From Verrucomicrobiaceae bacterium (GTDB lineage Bacteria; Verrucomicrobiota; Verrucomicrobiia; Verrucomicrobiales; Verrucomicrobiaceae), in assembly GCA_016795465.1 (NCBI GenBank), contig JAEUHK010000047.1:36000-99999 (forward strand): 64,000 nt of DNA, read 5' to 3'. A program made the position numbers and the translations under genes. The notes beneath the pieces were generated by a model. The model was not told where the DNA came from and did no database searches. It saw nothing but the letters and a program-made list of their open reading frames with translations. Below are positions 45,578-54,211 of this stretch, one piece after another. The stretch's first letter is position 1, and the number at the start of each line of letters is the position of its first letter.

Positions 45578-47629
45578 GTGCGTCTTCATTCTCCATTCGC
45601 GTTGCTGTTTTTCGTGACGTTGGCCGCTGGCGCGGACTACATCACGCCGCGGGGTGATCCGGCGGCACGGCTCGTGAACGAATGGTGGGTGGCGGGCACC
45701 GCGGCGGGGCTCTCGGCGATCACTTATGAAAACCGTGATGGCCAGCACTCCCAGCTTGATACGACGCTCTATCCGCAGCTCCAAGTGCTCAAGGCGGACG
45801 CGAATGACAAAGGCCCTGCGCGTGTGGTGCGGCCGATGCCGGTGATCGGAAACTGCTCAATGGCCTCCGCGCCGGATCAGGTGGGCTGTCTGCCGCGGTT
45901 GTACATGAGCGACCCCTCGGGCAGCGACTTCCTGGCGAAGCAGTACTTCCTCAACAACCTCTTCATCTACCCCGAGCACCTCGATCACGACAAGGGCGGC
46001 AATGGTCTCGGCGGTTACGGTGACCTGCTGCCGCTGAACACGCCGATGCTGACGATCTCGCAGGGCTCGTCGTCGAGCGACCAGCCTTTCCTGCGGGCCT
46101 TCATCACCGCCGCGGCGGCCTTCCGGCCGGAGACGCAGAAGGTGCTGATCGAGAAGAAACTGCTCGCGCCGACGCTGCAGGCCCTCTTTCGCCGGTCGAA
46201 CAAGATGGTCACGAGCGACAACGACTACTTCAGCGGCAAGGCGCATCCGGTGGTGTTTGAAGGGAGCGAGATCGACGAGGAAAAAATGGTGCGGCTGGCG
46301 CATGAGATCACACCGGACAGCATCCCGCCGGTGGCAGTGATCGAGGTGAAGGACGAGACAAAAGCGGAGCGTGGCCGACAGTGGTTCGAGCCGGAGGGCG
46401 GGCAGTATTTCACCGCCACGGCGAACACGCCGGTGAGCATCGGGCGCATCTTTCGTGAGAACACCGCGGAGCACGGCTTCCTCGTGAGCCTGGACAAGTC
46501 CTTCGCTGCCAGCACGAAGCAGAAGCTCTCCGCACGGCTCGTGGTGTTGCAGGGTGATCCGCGTTTTGTGACGATCGAGCAGCAGCCGGGCACCACGCTG
46601 GCACGTGTCCGCGTGCGCTGGCAGCCGCCCGTGCCGGGTGCTCGCGGCACGTTGAGTCATCGCATCGATATCGGTGCCTTCGCCACGGATGGAAAACAGA
46701 TCAGCGCACCGGCCATCCTGAGCATCTACATGCTGCCGAACGAGATGCGGTTTTACGATGGGAAGGGCCGGTTGGCGGAGATTCAGTATCAAACGGCCAA
46801 TCCCGAGCCCGGGCTGCCGCAGGATGATCGCGATCTGCGCTGGGTGCGGCTCATGAGTGCGATGGCGGAGCCGGATCAGGGATCACTCATGGCCCGGCTG
46901 GTGCAGCCACTGCTCACACCGGCGGAGCGTGAGGCCATCCGCACGACGCGAAAAGATCTGCAAAAGCGCCTCGATGCCGCCGCCACGGTGGCTCGTGATC
47001 CAAAGCTGAAGGACGAGGCCGAAAAGCTCCGCCGTGCCGTGCTCGATGATCTGGCGAAGGCGCTCGATGCGAAGCTGCCGGGCGAGAAGCCGCGTCCGCT
47101 GCGCTTTGCCTTGCTGGTGGGGCTGGAGGTGCTGGCGAGTGATCCGCTGTTGTTCATTCAAAATCAGGCGGAGGTGTTTGAGCTGGCTTCGAGGTCGCCC
47201 AAAGCCACGGCCGCGGCGGATGTGCGGGCGGAGCTGCATCGCCTCACGCTCACGGGCATTTTGAAGCAGGAAAAGGACGGCACGGTGCGCACGAATGTGT
47301 TTCCGAAGAAGCTGGGGCCCGGCGAGCGGCATGCGCTGCGTGGATTGAACCTCACGATCCTCAGCCATGTGCTGCTGCCGCAGGTGCTGGAGCGTGCCGC
47401 GGGCACGGCGTGGTTCCCGCCGCGCCTCACGAGTGTGAAGCCCTGGCGTGATGTGATGCACTACGAGGGCGACACGGCGACGCTCACAGGCTGGACACGC
47501 TATCACGACGGTCGCACGACGGAGTTTGATGCGGACGGACGGCTCGTTCCTCCCACGCCGGGCTCGAAGCCGATCGCCGTGACGTATGTGCTCGATGGCG
47601 ATGGCAAACTGACGTGGAAGGCGAAGTGA
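45578..47629 (+). CDS. Large secreted protein of unknown function
   Basis: A 683-residue exported protein with a GTG start (signal 'MRLHSPFALLFFVTLAAGAD'). I do not recognise a domain. The first half has 'PMPVIGNCSMASAPDQVGCLPRLYM' and 'NNLFIYPEHLDHDKGGNGLGGYGDLLPLNTP', followed by beta-rich segments resembling immunoglobulin-like folds ('YFTATANTPVSIGRIF'). The second half is helical and charged. It starts 90 bases from the divergent sulfatase and is followed by an insertion sequence, so it stands alone. Confidence 0.7.
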   Translation: MRLHSPFALLFFVTLAAGADYITPRGDPAARLVNEWWVAGTAAGLSAITYENRDGQHSQLDTTLYPQLQVLKADANDKGPARVVRPMPVIGNCSMASAPDQVGCLPRLYMSDPSGSDFLAKQYFLNNLFIYPEHLDHDKGGNGLGGYGDLLPLNTPMLTISQGSSSSDQPFLRAFITAAAAFRPETQKVLIEKKLLAPTLQALFRRSNKMVTSDNDYFSGKAHPVVFEGSEIDEEKMVRLAHEITPDSIPPVAVIEVKDETKAERGRQWFEPEGGQYFTATANTPVSIGRIFRENTAEHGFLVSLDKSFAASTKQKLSARLVVLQGDPRFVTIEQQPGTTLARVRVRWQPPVPGARGTLSHRIDIGAFATDGKQISAPAILSIYMLPNEMRFYDGKGRLAEIQYQTANPEPGLPQDDRDLRWVRLMSAMAEPDQGSLMARLVQPLLTPAEREAIRTTRKDLQKRLDAAATVARDPKLKDEAEKLRRAVLDDLAKALDAKLPGEKPRPLRFALLVGLEVLASDPLLFIQNQAEVFELASRSPKATAAADVRAELHRLTLTGILKQEKDGTVRTNVFPKKLGPGERHALRGLNLTILSHVLLPQVLERAAGTAWFPPRLTSVKPWRDVMHYEGDTATLTGWTRYHDGRTTEFDADGRLVPPTPGSKPIAVTYVLDGDGKLTWKAK

Positions 47630-47680
47630 GGCTGGTGAGGTGTCGCACGGTTCCGGAAGTCGGGAAGATACCATGTGGGC

Positions 47681-48987
47681 GGAGTCACCGAAGCGGAACG
47701 GTGATAAGAAGGGAGTCTCTGATAGAACCCGAACACACCACCCACATGGCTAAGCAAACTACCACAGCAATCAAAAGGCTCGCAAAGGCAAAGCCTCTCG
47801 CGGCAAAACAAACATCTGTTCAACAACAGGCAAAGCCCGAAGCACAGGCTGATGTCATCTGCCTCGGAGTCGATGTCCATCTGCGCCAGCACGTCGTCTG
47901 CCGCAAGATCGACGGAGCCACGCCTCAGCCTGCGCAGCGCATGACGCCGGAGCAGTTCGAGGCCTGGGCCGTCAAACAAAAGAGCCAGGCCAGACGCGTC
48001 GTGTGCTGTTATGAAGCAGGCCCGTTTGGCTACGGGTTGCAACGCAGGCTCAGCGCCCTGGGCATCACCTGCCATGTCGTGCGCCCGCAGGACTGGGACA
48101 AGCACGGGCAGCGGGTCAAAACCGACGGTCGCGACGCCCGCGAGCTGGCCGAGGCGCTGGCACGTTACGAGGCAGGCAACAAGCACGCCATCGCCATCGT
48201 GCGGGTGCCCGGCATCGAGCAGGAGCAGCGCCGCGCCATCAGCCGCCAGCGCGACGCCCTGGTCAATGAAGTGCGCCGCCTGGGAGCAATGGGCCGCAGC
48301 CACGGCATGAACCACGGGCACGAGGTCAGCGGCCGCTGGTGGCGCACGCGCCCCTGGAAGGCCGTGACGCAAAAGATGTCCGCCTTTTTGCGCGGCCTGC
48401 TCGAGCCGCTCAAAGACATGCTCGTGCTTGTCGAAGAGCAGATCAAAAAGCTCACCGGGCAGATCACAGCCAAAGCCACGGAAAAAACAGCGGCGGCACA
48501 GCGCCCCAAAGGCCTCGGCGCACTCACCGCGCAAATCATCGACAACGAAGTGCTCGACTGGAGCCGCTTCAACAACCGGCGGCAGGTCAGCAGCTACACG
48601 GGCCTGTGTCCCAGCGAGCACAGCAGCGGCGGCAGCCGCAGGCAGGGCAGCATCAACAAACACGGCAACCCGAAATTGCGACATGCCCTGGTTGAGGCCG
48701 TCTGGAGGATGATGAGGCTGCAGCCCGGATGGAAGCGTCTGGAGAAAGTGTTGGAGAAGCTCAAGGCGTTCGAGGGCAAGAAAGCACCCAATAAAAAGAA
48801 GACCGCCGTGGCCCTGGCGCGAGAACTTGCCGTGGACCTCTGGCGGCTAAACACCGGACGCACGACGCTGGCCGAACTCGGCCTCATCGCCGCCGAAGAG
48901 GGCGAGATCATCGAGGAAGGATCTCAACTCGCAATGAGCGCATGAGAACACAGACGCGTTGAGAGACAGCAACCCGAAGGAGTCACC
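47681..48987 (+). mobile_element. IS110-family insertion sequence (limits tentative)
   Basis: The transposase gene at 47746-48945 defines the element. The 9-base sequence GGAGTCACC occurs at 47681-47689 and 48979-48987, 1.3 kb apart, and could be the paired short repeats seen at IS110 ends, which lack terminal inverted repeats. The limits therefore remain a hypothesis. Confidence 0.45.
47746..48945 (+). CDS. IS110 family transposase
   Basis: A 399-residue transposase with an N-terminal DEDD RuvC-like domain. Candidate catalytic residues are Asp43 ('CLGVDVHLR'), Glu90 ('VVCCYEAGPFG'), and Asp127 and Asp130 ('VKTDGRDARELAEAL'). The C-terminal Transposase_20 domain has 'RFNNRRQVSSYTGLCPSEHSSGG' with the Ser-rich nucleophile region and 'INKHGNPKLRHALVEAVWRM'. 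IS110 enzymes work with a bridge RNA made from a non-coding end of the element. The frame is intact, so the element may be active. The ATG was chosen because the upstream extension is not protein-like. Confidence 0.93.
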   Translation: MAKQTTTAIKRLAKAKPLAAKQTSVQQQAKPEAQADVICLGVDVHLRQHVVCRKIDGATPQPAQRMTPEQFEAWAVKQKSQARRVVCCYEAGPFGYGLQRRLSALGITCHVVRPQDWDKHGQRVKTDGRDARELAEALARYEAGNKHAIAIVRVPGIEQEQRRAISRQRDALVNEVRRLGAMGRSHGMNHGHEVSGRWWRTRPWKAVTQKMSAFLRGLLEPLKDMLVLVEEQIKKLTGQITAKATEKTAAAQRPKGLGALTAQIIDNEVLDWSRFNNRRQVSSYTGLCPSEHSSGGSRRQGSINKHGNPKLRHALVEAVWRMMRLQPGWKRLEKVLEKLKAFEGKKAPNKKKTAVALARELAVDLWRLNTGRTTLAELGLIAAEEGEIIEEGSQLAMSA

Positions 48988-49338
48988 CAGCCAGCCAAGA
49001 GCCAAGGAGACCCCACCCACTCCAGAAACACGACAGACCACCCCAACCCTTTGGAACGGTGCGGCGCGCTCGGCGCCAAACTTGATCAGTGAAGCACTGA
49101 CCGCCTCGAAGATGGAGCCGCCGCCCGTTCCTCCAGCCGCCCGACGAATGAAGTAAATGGCACTGACGCTGACAAGCTCATGTGCGGATAGCAGGATGAG
49201 AGGAGCTGAGAAAGCCCCCCAAGAGCTGGAGGAAGCCGTCACCAGAATCGTAGAGATCCCCCCCAAACCAGACACCCCTCAAGCACCCAGAAACAAAATC
49301 AAAACTCCCACCTTGACCAACACCCTCATAGCAGTTTG
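48958..49338 (-). pseudogene. Possible decayed hydrophobic protein gene next to the IS
   Basis: Reading minus from an ATG near 49338, the frame 'MRVLVKVGVLILFLGA' meets a TGA. It then continues open with protein-like, hydrophobic sequence ('GISTILVTASSSSWGAFSAPLILLSAHELVSVSAIYF' in one stretch) towards the IS. It may be a membrane protein gene broken by a stop and by the insertion; otherwise the 450 bases between the transposase and the glycosyltransferase gene hold no gene. Within it, TTTGG/CCAAA arms enclose a GGCGCGCTCGGCGCC core (about 49049-49079). Confidence 0.3.
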
Positions 49339-49395
49339 GCAATGAGCATCGTGATGATGGCGATGCCCCTTTGCGCCAAACATTCCCGACCTACG

Positions 49396-50133
49396 TCACG
49401 ACACACTGCCGCGGGCGGCTTTGATCTTCAGGACATCGCGAGCCATGAGGAAGGAATCGCGCAGCAGGCGGACCTTTCCGCCGGGTGTTTCATGCCATGA
49501 GATGGGCACTTCATGCACGGCGCAGCCGCTGTCGAGCAGCGCGGTGAGGAGCTCGACATCGAAGGCGAAGCCGGTGATCTTCAATCGTGCCTCGACGGCC
49601 TCGAAGCAGGCCCGCGGCACGAGTTTGAGGCCGCACTGGCTGTCATACACAGGGATGTCGAGCAGCTCGGAGACGAGCGTGGCATACACACGGCCGAGCA
49701 AGTGACGGCGGAAGTGCCGCTCGACGCTTTTGCCGAGCATTTTGACGCGTGAGGCGAACAAAGCGGTGCGTGGCGGTGACTCGCGAGCGAGCTGGATGAG
49801 CCGGGACACCTCCGCCGCGGAGCAGGAGCCATCGGCATCGACGAAGGCCAGCCAGTCGGCGCTTTTCTCCTCACGCCACGCGGCATGCACCGCGCCACCT
49901 TTGCCGAGGTTTTCCGCCAGCATGAGCGGCGCGACGAGATGCGGGCTGCGTGCCTGCTGCGCCGCGATGATCTCACGCATGCGCTTGGCCTCCTGCTCGC
50001 CGGAGCCATCCTCGACGACGCGGATGGTCACGCCGCCTAGTCGTGCAGTCTCGTCACACAGCTCCGCGAGAAAGCGGCTGATGCGCCCGCTCTCCTGGAA
50101 GCATGGAATGACAAGGTGGACGCTGGAGGACAT
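49396..50133 (-). CDS. Family 2 glycosyltransferase (dolichyl-phosphate-glucose synthase-like)
   Basis: A 245-residue GT-A enzyme from the ATG at 50133. It has 'VHLVIPCFQESGRISRFLAEL', 'IRVVEDGSGEQEA' with the nucleotide-binding Asp, 'LAENLGKGGAVHAAW', and the DxD in 'WLAFVDADGSCSAAEVSRLI'. 'VYDSQCGLKLVPRACFE' and 'PISWHETPGGKVRLLRDSFLM' are typical of polyprenyl-phosphate glucosyl/mannosyl transferases. No transmembrane segment is obvious. It probably transfers a sugar to a lipid carrier for surface glycans. It is divergent from the PQQ-like gene. Confidence 0.85.
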   Translation of the reverse strand: MSSSVHLVIPCFQESGRISRFLAELCDETARLGGVTIRVVEDGSGEQEAKRMREIIAAQQARSPHLVAPLMLAENLGKGGAVHAAWREEKSADWLAFVDADGSCSAAEVSRLIQLARESPPRTALFASRVKMLGKSVERHFRRHLLGRVYATLVSELLDIPVYDSQCGLKLVPRACFEAVEARLKITGFAFDVELLTALLDSGCAVHEVPISWHETPGGKVRLLRDSFLMARDVLKIKAARGSVS

Positions 50134-50245
50134 GTGCGGGCGATGGTGGGCGGCAGGCGTGGAAACACAACCCTGCGCCTGTGGGCATTCTTTCGATTTG
50201 CCCGCTGCATGACATTTTAAAGGGCGTGCCAGCGTTTGGGCTGCG

Positions 50246-51499
50246 ATGAACCGCTTCCTCCTCCTCGCCGCCCTCACGCCCTTGCTCACGGCCTCCGCTG
50301 CCAACTGGCCCATGTGGCGCGGTGCCCAAGGCGATGGCATCTGCGAGGAATCCGGCCTGCCGCAGACCTGGAGCCCGACGGAAAACATCGCGTGGAAGGT
50401 GGAGCTGCCCGACCGCGGCAACTCCACGCCGGTCATTTGGGGCGACAAGCTTTTCCTCACGCAGGCCATTGAAAAGGAGGGCAAGCGTCTGCTGCTCTGC
50501 TTTGACAAAAAGACCGGCAAGCAGCTCTGGGACGCGGGCACGCTCTACAAGGACAAGGAGCTCACGCATGCCACGAACCCTTACTGCGCCGCCTCTCCCG
50601 CGACGGATGGCGAGCGTGTGATCGCCTTCTTCGCGTCCGCGGGTGTGTTTTGCTATGATTTGAACGGCAAGCTGCTGTGGAAGCGCACGGACCTCGGCAA
50701 GCAGCACCACATCTGGGGCAACGGCACCTCGCCGGTGATCGCGGGAGATCGTGTCTTCCTCAACTTCGGCCCGGGACCGAAGACGACGCTCTACTGCTTC
50801 GACAAAGCGACCGGCAAAACCCTGTGGGAACACAACGAGCCCGGCGGTGACTCCGGCGAGGCGGGCAACAAGAACTGGCTCGGCTCCTGGAGCGATCCGA
50901 TCCTGCGCCAAACCGGCAGCCGCTACGAGCTGCTGATGTCCTATCCCGGCCGCGCCTGCGCCTTTGATCCGATGAGTGGCAAGGAGCTGTGGACTTGTGA
51001 GGGACTCACGAAGCTGGTGTACAACTCTCCCGTGTATGCCGACGGTCTCATGATCGCGATGTGCGGCTACGGCGGCTCGGCGATGGCCATCCAGACCGGC
51101 GGCAGCGGCGATGTGACAACAAAGAACCGCCTGTGGTTCGAGCCTCGCGTGCAGCAGCGCATCGGCAGCGGCGTCATTCATGATGGCTATCATTACATTC
51201 TCACCGATGGCGGCATCGTGGAATGCCGTGACATCAAGACGGGCAAGCTGGTCTTCAACGAACGCGTGAAAGGCCCCGGCCCCACCGGCCAGAACTGGTC
51301 CTCCCTCGTCCTCAGCGCCGACGGCAAGTGCTACGCGGCGAATCAGGGCGGCGACTGCTTCGTCTTCAAGGCCGCGCCGAAGTTCGAACTGCTCGCCACC
51401 AACTCGCTCGGCGAGAAGATCATCGGCTCCGTGGCGGTGAGCGATGGCCGCCTTTACATCCGCGGTCACAAGAACCTGTGGTGCGTAGGAAAAAAATAG
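50246..51499 (+). CDS. Secreted PQQ-like beta-propeller protein
   Basis: A 417-residue exported protein (signal MNRFLLLAALTPLLTASAANW). Propeller repeats are visible as 'LLCFDKKTGKQLWDAG', 'VFCYDLNGKLLWKR', 'LYCFDKATGKTLWEH', 'CAFDPMSGKELWTC' and 'VECRDIKTGKLVFNE'. 'WPMWRGAQGDGICEESGLPQTWS' is the usual opening of the planctomycete/verrucomicrobial subgroup. Function unknown; related to BamB-type and quinoprotein propellers, but no heme or membrane anchor is present. Confidence 0.85.
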   Translation: MNRFLLLAALTPLLTASAANWPMWRGAQGDGICEESGLPQTWSPTENIAWKVELPDRGNSTPVIWGDKLFLTQAIEKEGKRLLLCFDKKTGKQLWDAGTLYKDKELTHATNPYCAASPATDGERVIAFFASAGVFCYDLNGKLLWKRTDLGKQHHIWGNGTSPVIAGDRVFLNFGPGPKTTLYCFDKATGKTLWEHNEPGGDSGEAGNKNWLGSWSDPILRQTGSRYELLMSYPGRACAFDPMSGKELWTCEGLTKLVYNSPVYADGLMIAMCGYGGSAMAIQTGGSGDVTTKNRLWFEPRVQQRIGSGVIHDGYHYILTDGGIVECRDIKTGKLVFNERVKGPGPTGQNWSSLVLSADGKCYAANQGGDCFVFKAAPKFELLATNSLGEKIIGSVAVSDGRLYIRGHKNLWCVGKK

Positions 51500-51535
51500 T
51501 GCCGATTTGAACGCCAGGTGCTACACGCGGCACTC

Positions 51536-54148
51536 ATGGCTCCCATGCTACGCGTCGCTTCTTTTTTCCTTCTCGGTCTCTCCTTCTCCTTCGCTCAAAC
51601 CCTCCCGGACGTGCTCGACGTGTCCGACCGCGGCCTGCGGCAGCGCTTTGAAATCTCCCGCACCGAGGCACAACGCATCCGGCCGAGCGATGGCATGCCG
51701 GAAGTGGTCACCTTTTCATCGCGGGCGAATGCCAAAGCAGCCGCGGGACACCTCAAAGCACTCGAACGAGCCAGCGGTCAGCGGCATGACCTCGTGCTCT
51801 ACGAGGCCGGAAAGCCGCGCACGATCGAAAACAGGCGTGTGGTGACCCGGCAGGTGGTGGCGAAGCTCGGTAACGGCGCGAACCTCGACACGCTGAAAAC
51901 GGCCACGAGCGCCCTCAAGGCCACCCTGCCCTCCTTTGCGCCCGGTTATGCGATTTTCGATTTCGACAGCGGCGAGGCCGCGCTGGCCGCCGCGGCCCTG
52001 CTGCCCACGCTTCCCGGCGTGCTGGAGGCGGAGGCCGTGCTCGCCCGGCAGCACTTTGGCCGCTTTGTGCCGAATGATCCGCGTTACGCCTTTGATGAAA
52101 ACACCAATCTCTTTTATCAATGGCACCTGAAGAACACTGGTGCCAATGACGGCACGGCAGGTGAGGACATCGGCGGCATCGAAACGCTATGGGACACCTA
52201 TCGTGGCAATGGCATCATGATCGCCATCGTGGATGACGGCCTGCAAATCGATCACCCCGACCTCGCGGCCAACGCCACCAACAACCTGCACCGCGACTGG
52301 AATGACAACACGCCCCTCGATCCTCGCGGCCGGGCCACCGACAATCATGGCACAGGCTGTGCCGGCGTGGCCGCAGCTGTGGGCAACAACGGCATCGGCA
52401 TCACCGGTGCTGCGATGAATGCCCAGCTGGTGGGCCTGCGCCTGATCACCGTGGCTGTCGGCGATGTGGCCGAGGCGGAGGTCATGGCCTGGCGCACCGA
52501 TCAGATCCACATCTCGAACAACAGCTGGGGACCCACTGACGATGGCAAGAACATCGGCGGCCCCGGCCCGCTGGCCCGCGGAGCCTTGGAACAAGGTGTG
52601 AACACCGGCCGCGGAGGCCTGGGAGTCATTTACATGTGGGCAGGCGGCAATGGCCACGACAAAGGCGACCGCTCGAGCTATGACGGCTGGAACAACTCCC
52701 CCTTCACAATCAGCATCGGAGCCACGGACGATCAGGGCAATGCCACCTGGTATAGCGAGCAAGGTCCCAATCTGGTCGCCTGCGCCCCTTCCAACGGTGC
52801 CGGCCGCCAGGCGATCACCACCACGAACAACACGGGTTACCGGGACAACTTTGGCGGCACCTCATCGGCCACGCCCCTTGCCTCCGGCATCGTGGCGTTG
52901 ATGCTGCAGGCAAAGCCGACCTTGGGATGGCGAGACGTACAGGAGATCCTCATTCGCACAGCGAGAAAGAACGCTCCAACGGACCCTGATTGGGTGGTGA
53001 ATGGAGCGGGATTCAATTTCAACCACCGCTTTGGTGCTGGTGTCGTGAATGCGCAGGCCGCCCTGAACATGGCGCTGACCTGGACGAACCTCGGGCCGCG
53101 CCGCTCGCACATCGAAACGCAAAGCGCCATCGCCACGGCGATTCCCGACAACAATCCCACCGGCATCACCCGCACCTTCAATCTCACCGCGGTGGAGCCA
53201 ATGCGCCTGGAGCATGTGTTGCTCTCGCTCGGCATCACACATCAGCGTCGTGGGGATCTCGACATCCGCCTCACCGCGCCCTCAGGCATCTCGGATGTCT
53301 TCTTTGTGCCGCACAACGATGTGAATCCAGACCTGCCGCTGAATTTCCCGCTGCTCAGCGTGCGGCACTGGGGTGAAAATATTCAAGGCACCTGGACGGT
53401 GACCGTTTCCGACCGCACCGCCGCGAACACCGGCACGCTCAATGACCTGCGCCTTGAATTCTTCGGCACTCGCGGCACTCCGCTGGCCGTCACGCCGGTC
53501 ATCACCAGCCCAGCCAATGTCACCGGCCAGCAAAACACGCCCTTCACCTATCAAATCACCGCGAACAACAACCCGGCGTCGTTCGCCGCCACGAATCTGC
53601 CCGCAGGCCTCACGGTCAACACCACCAGTGGCCTCATCAGCGGCAGTCCCACCGGCACAGGCACCTTCACATTCAATATCAGCGCCACCAACACGGCTGG
53701 CAGCGGAAACCAAGATGTCACCCTTAACCTCGACGAGCCGGCGCAGCGGACCTTTGCCCAGTTCCGCCAGGCTTACCTCACGCCTGAGCAGTTGGATGAT
53801 CCCGATTACATCGATGCGGAGGACGATCCTGATCATGATGGCGTCTCAAACCTCCTCGAGTTTGCCTTTGGCGGGCAGCCCGTGATCGGTGGCCAGGCTG
53901 TGCTGCCGCGAGTTACCACCACCAGCGGGACGTCCTGGTTTGAATACCGCGTCGATACGAGTGCCGGAGGCATCACCGTGACGCCGCAGTATTCGGACTC
54001 GTTGCAGAGCACCAGTTGGACCGATGCCGTGCCCAGCCTGCACAGCCAGGCGGGCACCATCCAGGTCTGGCGCGTGGCCCTTCCTGCCAGTGGTGTGCCG
54101 CGCCGCTTCTACCGCGTCGAAGTCCGGGACCTCGCGGCACCGCGCTGA
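51536..54148 (+). CDS. Secreted subtilase with P-domain and Ig-like domain
   Basis: An 870-residue S8 serine protease with a signal peptide ('MLRVASFFLLGLSFSFAQ'; ATGs at 51536 and 51545 are both possible). A prodomain region leads into the protease: Asp in 'IMIAIVDDGLQIDHPD' (about residue 232), His in 'DNHGTGCAGVAAA' (about 270) and Ser in 'FGGTSSATPLASGI' (about 442). A proprotein-convertase P-domain follows ('DLDIRLTAPSGISDVFF', 'IQGTWTVTVSDRTAANTGTL'), then a putative Ig/cadherin-like domain ('TPFTYQITANNNPASFAATN') and a C-terminal region with 'DDPDHDGVSNLLEFAFGG', a calcium-binding-like motif common in verrucomicrobial secreted proteins. The stop lies 63 bases before lpxC-fabZ. Confidence 0.9.
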   Translation: MAPMLRVASFFLLGLSFSFAQTLPDVLDVSDRGLRQRFEISRTEAQRIRPSDGMPEVVTFSSRANAKAAAGHLKALERASGQRHDLVLYEAGKPRTIENRRVVTRQVVAKLGNGANLDTLKTATSALKATLPSFAPGYAIFDFDSGEAALAAAALLPTLPGVLEAEAVLARQHFGRFVPNDPRYAFDENTNLFYQWHLKNTGANDGTAGEDIGGIETLWDTYRGNGIMIAIVDDGLQIDHPDLAANATNNLHRDWNDNTPLDPRGRATDNHGTGCAGVAAAVGNNGIGITGAAMNAQLVGLRLITVAVGDVAEAEVMAWRTDQIHISNNSWGPTDDGKNIGGPGPLARGALEQGVNTGRGGLGVIYMWAGGNGHDKGDRSSYDGWNNSPFTISIGATDDQGNATWYSEQGPNLVACAPSNGAGRQAITTTNNTGYRDNFGGTSSATPLASGIVALMLQAKPTLGWRDVQEILIRTARKNAPTDPDWVVNGAGFNFNHRFGAGVVNAQAALNMALTWTNLGPRRSHIETQSAIATAIPDNNPTGITRTFNLTAVEPMRLEHVLLSLGITHQRRGDLDIRLTAPSGISDVFFVPHNDVNPDLPLNFPLLSVRHWGENIQGTWTVTVSDRTAANTGTLNDLRLEFFGTRGTPLAVTPVITSPANVTGQQNTPFTYQITANNNPASFAATNLPAGLTVNTTSGLISGSPTGTGTFTFNISATNTAGSGNQDVTLNLDEPAQRTFAQFRQAYLTPEQLDDPDYIDAEDDPDHDGVSNLLEFAFGGQPVIGGQAVLPRVTTTSGTSWFEYRVDTSAGGITVTPQYSDSLQSTSWTDAVPSLHSQAGTIQVWRVALPASGVPRRFYRVEVRDLAAPR

Positions 54149-54211
54149 TCCCGATTTCTCCTTGCCCCGGCTGGAGCGGGACGCTAACGAACGCGCTTTC
54201 CGCACCCCGCC

